Of a stretch of 64,000 nucleotides of DNA, positions 33,177-41,488 are shown one piece after another. Each line of letters starts with the position of its first letter. Within the stretch, counting starts at the first letter, position 1. Source of the DNA: Bradyrhizobium sp. LMTR 3 (GTDB lineage Bacteria; Pseudomonadota; Alphaproteobacteria; Rhizobiales; Xanthobacteraceae); assembly GCF_001693485.1 (NCBI RefSeq), contig NZ_MAXC01000004.1, positions 62,001 to 126,000 of the forward strand. The letters are read 5' to 3'. The position numbers were made by a program, and so were the translations under genes. The notes under the pieces are model-generated. The model worked only from the letters and a program-made list of their open reading frames with translations, ran no database searches and had not been told where the DNA came from.

Positions 33177-35048
33177 TTAATTTGCCGTCACGTCCTTCAA
33201 CATCCGTTCCAGCGTTTCCAGCCGGTCGGCCTCGCGCGGCGGCTTGCCCCAGCGCAGCCGGTTGATGCGCGGAAACCGCATCGCGACGCCAGATTTGTGC
33301 CGCGGCGAGCGCGCCAACCCCTCGAACGCCACTTCCAGCACCAGCCCCTGGTCCGGCTCATGCACGACATGGCGGACCGGGCCGAACTTTTCGGTCGTGT
33401 TGCGGCGGACGAAACGGTCGATCTGCAACAGCTCTTCATCCGTGAACCCGAAATAGGCCTTGCCGACCGGCACCAGTTGCTCGCCATCTTCGCCCGAGGT
33501 CCAGACGCCGAAGGTGTAATCCGAATAATAGGACGAGCGCTTACCGTGGCCGCGCTGCGCATACATCAGCACGGCGTCGATGATGTGCGGATCGCGCTTC
33601 CATTTCCACCACTGGCCTCTGGGCCGGCCCGGCAAATAGGGCGCGTCGCGGCGCTTGAGCATCACGCCCTCGACGGCGTCGGCATCCTCGCCGGCTCCGG
33701 CGCTGGCGGGGTCGGCGCGCGCGGCTATCAGCGCCTGCCAGCTATCGAAGGCGATGGTCGGCGACAGATCGATGCGGGGATCGTTCAGCTTCCGGACGAA
33801 CACTTCGAGATGCGCCCGGCGCTCGACAAACGGCAATTCGCGCAGGTCATTCTCATCGTCGCCGAGCAGGTCGTAGGCGCGCAGGTGAATCGGGAAGTCC
33901 TTGGTCAATTTCGGCGAGACGACTTTTCGATTGAGCCGCTGTTGCAGTACGTTGAAGGTCTGCACGCGGCCATCGCGCAGCACCAGCAGTTCGCCGTCGA
34001 TCGCACCGGGCAGATGCAGCGACGGCAGGAGATCGGGAAAGCTGTTGGTGATGTCCTCGCCGGTGCGCGAGTAGAGCCGCGCCTGCATGTGCCCGCGCTC
34101 ATCGCGACCGCCTACTGCCTGCACGCGAATGCCGTCCCATTTCCATTCCGCGATGAAATCGGCCGGATCGAGACTGGCGAAATCCGTATCCTCAATCGCA
34201 TGCGCCAGCATCACCGGGCGGAACGGCGCCGGATCGCGGTTGACCGGCTTATCGCCACGTCCCTCCAGCCAGGCGAACAATTCGAGATAGGGCGGGGCGA
34301 GCCCCGGCCAGATCAGTTCGATCTCGTGGGGATCCTTGTCGCCAAGCGCGGCTGCTGCCGTTTTGGCGAGCCGCGCCGAAATCCCGATCCGCATCGCGCC
34401 AGTGACGAGCTTTAGCAGCGCCCAGCGCCCGGTCTCGTCGAGCTCGTCGAGCCAGCGCGCGAGCTGCGCCGGCAACTCGGTCTTGCCGAGTGTGCGAAGC
34501 GTGACGACGACTTCAGAGAGGGTGGGGGGAGGCGGGTTGTTGAGGAGCCGTAGGCCATTATTGGTACCACCCGTGTGGTACCCCTCTCCCTGACCTCGAG
34601 AGCGAGCTTCGCTCGCCTCGGGCCCCGCAAGGGGGGAGGGAACGGAGAGAGCGGTGGCCGTGGCTTTTGAGCTAACCCGCAGTGACAGCGCAGCACTCAA
34701 CTGCGCTCCCTCCCCCCTTGCGGGGGAGGGCTGGGGAGAGGGGTGGCCCAGCAAAGACTCGCGGTGACCATCCGCGCCCTTCGGCCACATCAGCGCGACC
34801 GTCTCGGATAAGTCGCCGACGTAATCATAAGACAGTCCGAACAACACCGGATCGGTACGATCCATGATCAGGTCACGAATGAGCCCCGGCTTCGCATGTT
34901 TGAACGACAGCGCGCCGGTCAGCGCCGCCAGCGCGTAGCCGCGGTCGGGATCGGGCGTGTCGCGGAAATAGGCCGTGATCAGCCGCAGCTTGTTGTTGCG
35001 GCCGGGCTCGTAGGCGAGTCGGTCAAGCAGTTCGGCAAAGCGGTTCAT
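33177..35048 (-). CDS. ATP-dependent DNA ligase of the ligase-associated DNA damage response
   Basis: Seals DNA nicks using ATP. Adenylation motif I is EWKWDGIRVQ with the nucleophile Lys303; later motifs include AIDGELLVL (motif III) and AVEGVMLKRRDAPYLPGRPRGQWWKWK (motifs IV-V). An OB-fold C-terminus ends with FPRINRLRWGKPPREAD. The N-terminal domain (MNRFAELLDRLAYEPGRNNK) is diagnostic of the bacterial ligase found with an exonuclease, Lhr helicase and PdeM. At 623 aa it is roughly 75 residues longer than I expect; the excess (about residues 94-172) is encoded by palindromic repeat DNA read in frame. Its ATG overlaps the exonuclease stop by 4 nt. It is distinct from LigA and LigD. Confidence 0.95.
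   Translation of the reverse strand: MNRFAELLDRLAYEPGRNNKLRLITAYFRDTPDPDRGYALAALTGALSFKHAKPGLIRDLIMDRTDPVLFGLSYDYVGDLSETVALMWPKGADGHRESLLGHPSPQPSPARGEGAQLSAALSLRVSSKATATALSVPSPLAGPEASEARSRGQGEGYHTGGTNNGLRLLNNPPPPTLSEVVVTLRTLGKTELPAQLARWLDELDETGRWALLKLVTGAMRIGISARLAKTAAAALGDKDPHEIELIWPGLAPPYLELFAWLEGRGDKPVNRDPAPFRPVMLAHAIEDTDFASLDPADFIAEWKWDGIRVQAVGGRDERGHMQARLYSRTGEDITNSFPDLLPSLHLPGAIDGELLVLRDGRVQTFNVLQQRLNRKVVSPKLTKDFPIHLRAYDLLGDDENDLRELPFVERRAHLEVFVRKLNDPRIDLSPTIAFDSWQALIAARADPASAGAGEDADAVEGVMLKRRDAPYLPGRPRGQWWKWKRDPHIIDAVLMYAQRGHGKRSSYYSDYTFGVWTSGEDGEQLVPVGKAYFGFTDEELLQIDRFVRRNTTEKFGPVRHVVHEPDQGLVLEVAFEGLARSPRHKSGVAMRFPRINRLRWGKPPREADRLETLERMLKDVTAN
34560..34746. repeat. palindromic repeat inserted in frame in the DNA ligase gene
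   Basis: Contains CCCTCCCCC/GGGGGAGGG (34708-34716 with 34722-34730), GCGAG/CTCGC pairs near 34602-34615 and a GGTACCAC/GTGTGGTACC dyad near 34563-34580. Its outer parts, CCCCTCTCCC and GGGGAGAGGGG, match each other. These are features of the GAGAGGG/CCCTCTCC family seen between genes at 38671-38816. Here it is read as protein, giving HPSPQPSPARGEGA and SVPSPLAGPEASEARSRGQG in the ligase between VALMWP and LSEVVVTLRTLGK. Confidence 0.85.
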
Positions 35049-36082
35049 GTCTCGGCCTCGTCGGCCGCGACCACCTCGTTTTCCTCCTCATCACCGTAGC
35101 CGACCAGATCGAGCGGCCGCGCGGCAAGCCCGCGCGCCTTGCACCAATGCACCAGCGCGTCTTCCTGGCCGTGCGTGACCCAGACCTCGCCGGCTCCGGT
35201 GGCCGCGATGGTGGCGGTCAGCCCGTCCCAGTCGGCGTGGTCGGATATCACCAGCGGCAGTTCGACGCCGCGCTGGCGGGCGCGCGCCCGCACCCGCATC
35301 CAGCCCGAGGCAAACGCCGTGACCGGATCGGGGAATCGCCGCGTCCAAATGTCGGAGGTAGCCGTCGGCGGCGCCAGCGTGATGGTGCCGGCGAGATCGG
35401 CCTTCTTCATGCCCTTCACCAGCCGCAGCTCGCCGAGCGCTATGCCGCGGCTCTCATAGTAGCGCGTGATCCCTTCCATCGCGCCATGCAGATAGACCGG
35501 GGCGTCATAGCCTTGCTCGCGCAACAGCGCGATCACGCGCTGCGCTTTGCCGAGCGAATAGGCCCCGACCAGATGCGCGCGTTCCGGAAAGAGCGCGACG
35601 GACGCGAGCAGCTTTTTCACTTCATCCGCCGCATCGCCATGGCGGAACACCGGCAGGCCGAAGGTGGCCTCGGTGATGAAGACGTCGCAGGGCACGACTT
35701 CGAATGGCGTACAGGTCGGATCGATCGCGTCCTTGTAGTCGCCGGATGCAACGATGCAGAGGTCCTTGCAGGAAACGGCGATCTGCGCCGAGCCCAGTAC
35801 GTGGCCCGCCGGGTGAAACTTGATCTTGACGTCGCCGAGGCGGACCTCCTCGCCATAGCGAATCGCCTGCGTGGTCGCAGCAAAATTGTCGCCATAGCGC
35901 AGCCGCATCATGTCGAGCGTTTCCTGCGTGGCGAGCACGGCGCCATGGCCGGGCCGGGCGTGGTCGGAATGGCCATGGGTAATCACGGCGCGCTCGACCG
36001 GGCGAACGGGATCGATATGGAAGCCGCCCGGCTTGCAGCACAGGCCGGCAGCAACTGGCAACAGGATGTCGTGCGGACGCAT
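35045..36082 (-). CDS. ligase-associated DNA exonuclease (MBL/beta-CASP fold)
   Basis: A 345-aa metallo-beta-lactamase-fold nuclease related to Artemis/SNM1-type and CPSF-type enzymes. Zinc motif ITHGHSDHARPGHG follows DPVRPVERAV; later come FHPAGHVLGSAQIAV, SGDYKDAIDPTCTPFEVVPCDVFITEATFGLPVF and VISDHADWDGL. The protein order and partners match the family called ligase-associated DNA exonuclease. It is translated just before the ligase (4-nt ATGA overlap). The start MRPHDILLPVAAGLCC leaves no signal peptide; it is cytoplasmic. Confidence 0.95.
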   Translation of the reverse strand: MRPHDILLPVAAGLCCKPGGFHIDPVRPVERAVITHGHSDHARPGHGAVLATQETLDMMRLRYGDNFAATTQAIRYGEEVRLGDVKIKFHPAGHVLGSAQIAVSCKDLCIVASGDYKDAIDPTCTPFEVVPCDVFITEATFGLPVFRHGDAADEVKKLLASVALFPERAHLVGAYSLGKAQRVIALLREQGYDAPVYLHGAMEGITRYYESRGIALGELRLVKGMKKADLAGTITLAPPTATSDIWTRRFPDPVTAFASGWMRVRARARQRGVELPLVISDHADWDGLTATIAATGAGEVWVTHGQEDALVHWCKARGLAARPLDLVGYGDEEENEVVAADEAET

Positions 36083-36119
36083 CTAAGTCATATAGGAGGC
36101 CTTACGACGAATTTTACCT

Positions 36120-36201
36120 GTCATGCGCGGGCTTGACCCGCGCATCCATCTTTTGAAGAGTCTACTTTTAAGATGGATTGCTGGGTCCAGCCCGGCAATG
36201 A
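36120..36201. repeat. palindromic repeat, CATGCGCGGGCTTGACCCG family
   Basis: GTCATGCGCGGGCTTGACC ... CCATCTT pairs with AAGATGG ... GGGTCCAGCCCGGCAATGA at the other end, and inner CGCGGGCTTGACCCGCG forms its own hairpin. It fills the gap between the divergent exonuclease and methyltransferase genes. The sequence is of a kind I know as abundant in Bradyrhizobium intergenic DNA. Confidence 0.85.
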
Positions 36202-36219
36202 TTGATTTTGGTTCCGAAA

Positions 36220-37146
36220 ATGCCTGCCCGCCTGTTTCTGTCCTCCGGCGATCTGATGGCCGACCGCCGGTTCGAATTCGCGCGCGACCTGTATTTGAAG
36301 GGCGATCTTGCGGCCGCCGCCGATCTGCTGATGCAGGCGATCGAACTGGCGCCGAATTTCACCTCCGCCTGGTTCACGCTCGCCGATATCCGGGAGCAAC
36401 TGGGCGAGCATGACGCGGCGATCTCGGCGTTTCGCCAGGCCCAGGCCAGCGATCCCGGCGACCGCCGTGGCGCCGGGCTTCGATTGATGCGGCTCGGCGC
36501 CGAGCCGTTGACCGGCATGCCGCAAGCCTATGTGCAAACGCTGTTCGATCAATATGCGCCGCGGTTTGAATCCTCGCTGGTGGACGATCTCGGCTATCGC
36601 GGCCCGGCACTGTTGTTCAAGGCGGTGCTGGCGGTGCGATCAGCCGCGCGCAAGCCGGCGTTCTTCAAGCGCGCGATCGACCTCGGCTGCGGCACCGGGC
36701 TGGCGGCGTCGGCGTTTGCCAGGGAGGTCGATCATTTCATCGGCGTCGATCTGTCGCCGCGCATGGTCGAGCGGGCGCGCGCCACCGGCCTATATGCGGA
36801 GCTGGAGGTCGCGGACATGCTGCAAGGCCTGCGCGTGAGGCCGGACGCCAGCGCCGACCTGATCCTTGCCGCGGACGCGATGGTTTATGTCGCCGACATC
36901 GCTCCCGTGCTGGCGGAAGCAGCGCGCGTGTTGGTGCCGGGCGGTCTCATCGCCTTCACCACGGAAACCCATGACGGTGAGGGTGTCAGGCTCGGGCAGG
37001 GCCTCCGCTACGCGCACGCCGCGGCTTACGTGCGTACGGCAGTCGAGGGGTGCGGCCTGCAATTATCCCGCCTCGAAGAATTATCGGCCCGCAACGAGGA
37101 TCATGCGCCGGTTCCTGGTCTGGTCGCCGTCGCCGCGAAAACTTGA
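36220..37146 (+). CDS. TPR-containing SAM-dependent methyltransferase
   Basis: A protein of about 308 aa. An N-terminal tetratricopeptide pair (residues 10-80: RFEFARDLYLKGDLAAAADL, IELAPNFTSAWFTLADIREQ, HDAAISAFRQAQASDPG) is followed by a Rossmann methyltransferase with motif I AIDLGCGTGLAAS. The SAM-binding strand is GVDLSPRMVERARATG and motif IV is DLILAADAMVYVAD. The fusion resembles predicted TPR-methyltransferases annotated in Rhizobiales. ATG 36220 is one choice; TTG 36202 and ATG 36256 are alternatives, none with a strong ribosome site. The substrate is unknown; it sits inside the DNA-damage cluster but on the opposite strand from the ligase. Confidence 0.85.
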   Translation: MPARLFLSSGDLMADRRFEFARDLYLKGDLAAAADLLMQAIELAPNFTSAWFTLADIREQLGEHDAAISAFRQAQASDPGDRRGAGLRLMRLGAEPLTGMPQAYVQTLFDQYAPRFESSLVDDLGYRGPALLFKAVLAVRSAARKPAFFKRAIDLGCGTGLAASAFAREVDHFIGVDLSPRMVERARATGLYAELEVADMLQGLRVRPDASADLILAADAMVYVADIAPVLAEAARVLVPGGLIAFTTETHDGEGVRLGQGLRYAHAAAYVRTAVEGCGLQLSRLEELSARNEDHAPVPGLVAVAAKT

Positions 37147-37154
37147 CTGCTCTT

Positions 37155-37306
37155 CCCTTCTCCCCTTGTGGGAGAAGGTGGCGCGGATGCAATCCGCGCC
37201 GGATGAGGGGTTCTTTCCGCGGACGCAGACCCCTCACCCGTCTCGAATGAGCTGGCGCTCATTCGATCCACCCTCACCCACAAGGGGCCCACAAGGGGAG
37301 AGGGTG
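37155..37306. repeat. palindromic repeat, CCCTTCTCCCC family (copy 2)
   Basis: Opens CCCTTCTCCCCTTGTGGGAG and closes CCCACAAGGGGAGAGGGTG, with inner GATGAGGGG/CCCCTCACC arms. The 3' arm carries a local duplication, with CCACAAGGGG appearing twice in tandem (about 37279 and 37290), and a GAATGAGC/GCTCATTC inner stem. It follows the methyltransferase stop by 8 bp. Confidence 0.9.
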
Positions 37307-37421
37307 AAACTTGAGTCTAGGCGCTACGCACACCGCGAATGGCGGGATTGCGTGCGACATGTCAGCTATTGCCAGGCACTCTGGAATGCCTGATCAAAGC
37401 TCCCATAAGGGAGAAACAACA

Positions 37422-38651
37422 ATGAACAAGAAACAGACCCGCCGTGAATTCGGCGCTACCGCACTCGCTACCGCTTTTGCATCAACGCTGCCCGCGCCGT
37501 TCGTCTGGGCTGCCGAGAAAAAATACGATCCGGGTGCGAGCGATACCGAGATCAAGATCGGGCAGACCGTGCCGCATTCCGGTCCCGGCTCGCTCTATGG
37601 CGTGCTCGGCCGCGTCGGCGAAGCCTATTTCCAGATGCTGAACGAGAAGGGCGGGATCAACGGACGCAAGGTGAAATTCTTCTCCATGGACGACGCCTAC
37701 AGCGCGCCGAAATGCGTCGAGGCGACGCGGCGGCTGGTCGAGCAGGAGGAGGTGCTGGCGCTGTACGGCTCGCTCGGCACCGCGCCGCAGACTGCCGTGC
37801 ACAAATATCTCAATTCGAAGGGCGTGCCGCAATTGCTGCTCAATACCGGCGCGTCGAAATGGAACGACCCGAAGAACTTCAAGTGGACCATGGCGGGCCT
37901 GCCGCTCTATCCGACCGAAGCGCGCATTCTCGCCCGGCATGTCGTGAGCGTGAAGCCGAACGCGAAAATCGGCATCCTCTACCAGAACGACGATTTCGGC
38001 CGCGATTTTCTCGGTCCGTTCAAGAAGGTGCTGGCGGATGCCGGCGGCACCGCCAAGGTGATCATAGAGCAGACCTACGATCTGACCGAGCCGACGATCG
38101 ATTCGCAGATCATCAATCTCTCTAAATCGGGCGCTGACGTCTTCTACAATATCTCGACCGGCAAGGCGTCGTCGCAGTCGATCCGCAAAGTGACTGAACT
38201 CGGCTGGAAGCCGCTGCACCTGTTGTCGGCAGGATCGACCGGCCGTTCGATTCTCAGCGCCGCCGGCTTCGAGAACGCCAGCGGCGTCGTCGCCATTCGT
38301 TACGCCAAGGAAGTCGGCGTGCCGCGCTTCGAGAAGGACCCGGATGTGATGGCGTTCGAGGAATTGCGCAAGAAATATCTGCCCAACATCGACCCTGATA
38401 ACACCATCGCCTTTGCCGGCTACGGCCAGGTCGCGTCGATGGCGGAAATCCTGCGCCGCTGCGGCGATGAACTCACCCGCGCCAATGTGCTCAAGCAGGC
38501 GACGACGCTGGCGGGCTTCCATTCGCCCTATTTCCTCGACGGCGTGAACTACAGCTACACGCCGGAGGACTACACGCCGATGAAGACACTCTACATCTCG
38601 ATCTTCAACGGCAAGGACTGGGATATTTCGGAAAAGCCCGTGACGGAGTAG
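37422..38651 (+). CDS. branched-chain amino-acid-type ABC substrate-binding protein
   Basis: A 409-aa type 1 periplasmic binding protein of the Leu/Ile/Val family. ATG 37422 has an AGGGAG ribosome site; the frame extends upstream without support. A signal with a twin-arginine (TRREFGATALATAFA) leads to EIKIGQTVPHSGPGSLYG, GGINGRKVKFFSMDDAYSAPK and AEILRRCGDELTRANVL. The usual livHMGF permease and ATPase genes are absent on either side, so it is an orphan copy; Bradyrhizobium carries many. The ligand could be an amino acid, amide or aromatic acid. Confidence 0.9.
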   Translation: MNKKQTRREFGATALATAFASTLPAPFVWAAEKKYDPGASDTEIKIGQTVPHSGPGSLYGVLGRVGEAYFQMLNEKGGINGRKVKFFSMDDAYSAPKCVEATRRLVEQEEVLALYGSLGTAPQTAVHKYLNSKGVPQLLLNTGASKWNDPKNFKWTMAGLPLYPTEARILARHVVSVKPNAKIGILYQNDDFGRDFLGPFKKVLADAGGTAKVIIEQTYDLTEPTIDSQIINLSKSGADVFYNISTGKASSQSIRKVTELGWKPLHLLSAGSTGRSILSAAGFENASGVVAIRYAKEVGVPRFEKDPDVMAFEELRKKYLPNIDPDNTIAFAGYGQVASMAEILRRCGDELTRANVLKQATTLAGFHSPYFLDGVNYSYTPEDYTPMKTLYISIFNGKDWDISEKPVTE

Positions 38652-38670
38652 GGCGCGAGCGCCGCTGAAT

Positions 38671-38816
38671 CCTCCCCCTCTCCCCGCCCTTCGCGGGGAG
38701 AGGGTAGGGGTGAGGGGCTCTCTCCACGAATACGACGACCGACGTACCTGCGGAGAGAGCCCCTCACCCGGATCGCTTCGCGATCCGACCTCTCCCCGCG
38801 AAGAGCGGGGCGAGGT
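38671..38816. repeat. palindromic repeat, CCTCTCCCCG family
   Basis: CTCTCCCCGCCCTTCGCGGGGAG at one end and CTCCCCGCGAAGAGCGGGGCGAG at the other form a long imperfect palindrome; inner arms are GGTGAGGGGCTCTCTCC and GGAGAGAGCCCCTCACC. It is in the gap before the helicase gene. Its GGGGAGAGGG core matches the repeat DNA found inside the ligase gene. Confidence 0.9.
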
Positions 38817-38866
38817 GACTTCCGAGGCCCTCGACGAACCCGCTCCAACGGCTTACTTCTCCTGGT

Positions 38867-41476
38867 GTGCCGTCGCCCGATCCCTTGCCCTTCACGCCGC
38901 TTGAAACGGCTGCGCTCCTGCCCGACCGCTTCCGGCGCTGGTTCGCCGCGCGCGGTTGGTCGCCGCGCGAGCATCAATTGGCGCTGCTGGCAAAGGCCCG
39001 CGACGACCGCTCTGCTCTGCTGATCGCGCCGACCGGCGCCGGCAAGACGCTGGCGGGCTTTCTGCCGACGTTGGTGGAGTTGAGTGCATCGGCGGTGCGT
39101 GCTTCTCCCTCCCCCGTAAGGGGGGAGGGAGCACATATCGCAAGCGGCAAGATCATCTCCACCGGCCGCGGCGTGAAACGCTCCGGCGGTCTCCACACCC
39201 TCTATATCTCGCCGCTGAAGGCGCTCGCGGTCGACATCGCACGCAATCTGGAAACGCCGATTGCCGAGATGGGGCTGCCGATCAAGGTCGAGACCCGCAC
39301 CGGCGATACGCCGGTGTCGCGGCGGCAACGGCAGCGGCGTTATCCGCCGGATGTTCTGCTGACCACGCCGGAACAATTGGCGCTGCTGCTGTCGTCCGAC
39401 GATGCGCCGTTTTTGTTCTCCTCCCTCAAGCGCATTGTGCTCGACGAACTGCACGCTCTGGTCACATCGAAACGCGGCGATCTGTTGTCGCTCGGCCTGG
39501 CGCGGTTGTGGCGCCTGGCGCCGGAGATGCGCGCGATCGGGCTATCCGCGACGGTAGCCGAGCCGGAATCGCTGGCGCGGTTTCTGATGCCGCAGCGCGA
39601 CGGCAAGGACGTGTCAGCCGATATCGTCGTGGCCGGTGGCGCGGCGGCGCCCGTCGTCGAGATGCTCGACACAAAGGAGCGGTTGCCCTGGGCCGGCCAT
39701 ACCGCGCGCCATGCGCTCGGCGAAATGTATGATCTGATCCGGCGCAACAAGACCACGCTGATCTTCGTCAACACCCGCAGCCAGGCTGAAATGCTGTTCC
39801 AGGAATTCTGGCGCATGAACGACGATGGTCTCGCGATTGCGCTACATCACGGCTCACTCGACGTCGCCCAGCGCCGCAAGGTCGAGGACGCGATGGCGGC
39901 CGGGAAGCTGCGCGGCGTGGTCTGCACGTCGTCGCTCGACCTCGGCGTCGACTGGGGCGATGTCGATCTCGTCATCAATGTCGGCGCGCCGAAAGGTTCC
40001 TCGCGGCTGATGCAGCGGATCGGCCGCGCCAATCACCGCATCGACGAGGCCTCGCGCGCCGTGCTGGTGCCCGCCAATCGCTTCGAGGTGCTGGAGTGCC
40101 GCGTCGCGATCGACGCCATTGCGGAGAATGCGCAGGATACGCCACCGTTACGTACTGGCGCGCTCGATGTGCTGGCGCAGCACGTGCTCGGCTGCGCTTG
40201 CGGCGAGCCGTTTTTTTCCGACGAACTCTATGAGGAAGTGCTGACGTCGGCGCCTTATTCCTTGCTGACGCGAACCGATTTCGACGATGCCGTCGATTTC
40301 GTCGCCACCGGCGGTTATGCGCTGAAGACCTATGAGCGTTTTGCGCGCATCAAGCAGGACAAGCAGGGTCGCTGGCGCGTTGCAAATCCAAAAGTGCGGC
40401 AGAGCTATCGCCTCAACGTCGGCACCATCGTCGAAGAGACCATGCTGAAGGTCCGTCTGGTGCGCTCGCGTAGCGGCGGGTCCGGCTCGACCGGCGCGCT
40501 CGGCCGCGGCGGGCGGATGCTGGGCGAGATTGAGGAAGCCTTTATCGAAGGCCTCGTCATCGGCGACACGTTTGTGTTCGGCGGCGAAGTCGTCCGCTAC
40601 GAGGCGCTCGCCGAAGACGTGGTCTATGTCTCGCGCGCCAATGACAAGGACGCGAAAGTGCCGTCCTATATGGGCGGCAAGTTTCCGCTTTCGACCTATC
40701 TCGCCGAGCGAGTGCGCAAATTGCTCGACGACCGGCGCGCGTGGAATGCCTTGCCCGATCAGGTGCGTGACTGGCTGTCGCTGCAGAGGGATTTCTCCCG
40801 CGTGCCGGCGGTGCAAGAACTGCTGATCGAAACCTTTCCCCGCGGCAACAAACATTACCTCGTCTGCTATCCCTTCGAGGGCCGGCTGGCGCACCAGACG
40901 CTCGGCATGCTCTTGACACGGCGGATGGAGCGGGCGCGGGTGCGGCCGCTCGGCTTCGTCGCCAACGAGTATGCACTGGCCGTATGGGGCCTCGGCGATA
41001 TGTCGTTCATGATCCGGCACGGCAAGCTCGATCTCAACGCGCTGTTCGATCCGGACATGCTGGGCGACGACCTCGAGGCGTGGCTCGCCGAATCTGCATT
41101 GATGAAGCGTACCTTCCGCACCTGTGCCATCATCTCCGGCCTGATCGCGCGGCGCTTTACCGGCGAGGAAAAATCCCGCCGCCAGGTGCTGTTCTCGACC
41201 GACCTGATCTACGACGTCTTGCGCAAGCACCAGGCCGACCACGTGCTGTTGCGCGCCGCGCGCGCCGATGCCGCAACAGGCCTGCTCGATCTCAAGCGTC
41301 TGGGTGATATGCTCTCGCGTATTCACGGGCGAATCAGCCATCGGGAACTCGAACATGTTTCGCCGCTCGCCGTCCCCGTGATGCTGGAAATCGGCCGCGA
41401 GTCAGTTTATGGCGAAGCAGGCGACGAATTGCTGGCGGAGGCCGCCGACGAACTCGTCAAAGAGGCGATGGGATAA
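38867..41476 (+). CDS. Lhr-like DEXH-box helicase of the ligase-associated DNA damage response
   Basis: An 869-aa superfamily 2 helicase that unwinds DNA/RNA hybrids or DNA with ATP. Walker A is IAPTGAGKTLAG (53-64), the DEXH box is VLDELHAL near residue 190, motif III is GLSATVAEP, and the second RecA domain has TTLIFVNTRSQAE and LMQRIGRANHR. The Lhr-core winged-helix and C-terminal beta-barrel regions follow. It starts at GTG 38867. Between LPTLVEL and LHTLYISPLKAL about 30 residues (76-105, with SPSPVRGEGA) are encoded by a palindromic insert. The usual ligase-associated helicase has a short loop there. Confidence 0.95.
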   Translation: MPSPDPLPFTPLETAALLPDRFRRWFAARGWSPREHQLALLAKARDDRSALLIAPTGAGKTLAGFLPTLVELSASAVRASPSPVRGEGAHIASGKIISTGRGVKRSGGLHTLYISPLKALAVDIARNLETPIAEMGLPIKVETRTGDTPVSRRQRQRRYPPDVLLTTPEQLALLLSSDDAPFLFSSLKRIVLDELHALVTSKRGDLLSLGLARLWRLAPEMRAIGLSATVAEPESLARFLMPQRDGKDVSADIVVAGGAAAPVVEMLDTKERLPWAGHTARHALGEMYDLIRRNKTTLIFVNTRSQAEMLFQEFWRMNDDGLAIALHHGSLDVAQRRKVEDAMAAGKLRGVVCTSSLDLGVDWGDVDLVINVGAPKGSSRLMQRIGRANHRIDEASRAVLVPANRFEVLECRVAIDAIAENAQDTPPLRTGALDVLAQHVLGCACGEPFFSDELYEEVLTSAPYSLLTRTDFDDAVDFVATGGYALKTYERFARIKQDKQGRWRVANPKVRQSYRLNVGTIVEETMLKVRLVRSRSGGSGSTGALGRGGRMLGEIEEAFIEGLVIGDTFVFGGEVVRYEALAEDVVYVSRANDKDAKVPSYMGGKFPLSTYLAERVRKLLDDRRAWNALPDQVRDWLSLQRDFSRVPAVQELLIETFPRGNKHYLVCYPFEGRLAHQTLGMLLTRRMERARVRPLGFVANEYALAVWGLGDMSFMIRHGKLDLNALFDPDMLGDDLEAWLAESALMKRTFRTCAIISGLIARRFTGEEKSRRQVLFSTDLIYDVLRKHQADHVLLRAARADAATGLLDLKRLGDMLSRIHGRISHRELEHVSPLAVPVMLEIGRESVYGEAGDELLAEAADELVKEAMG
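39105..39131. repeat. perfect palindrome inserted in frame in the helicase gene
   Basis: CTCCCTCCCCC (39105-39115) and GGGGGAGGGAG (39121-39131) form perfect 11-bp arms with a GTAAG spacer. It is read as SPSPVRGEGA, almost the same peptide as the ligase insert (PSPARGEGA), so a related repeat has entered both genes in the same reading frame and orientation relative to the gene. Confidence 0.9.
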
Positions 41477-41488
41477 GCGGGAAGGCAC

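Noticed and set aside
36121..36552. Minus-strand frame opposite the methyltransferase start
   Set aside because: Starts in a palindromic repeat and mirrors the TPR region; no family resemblance.
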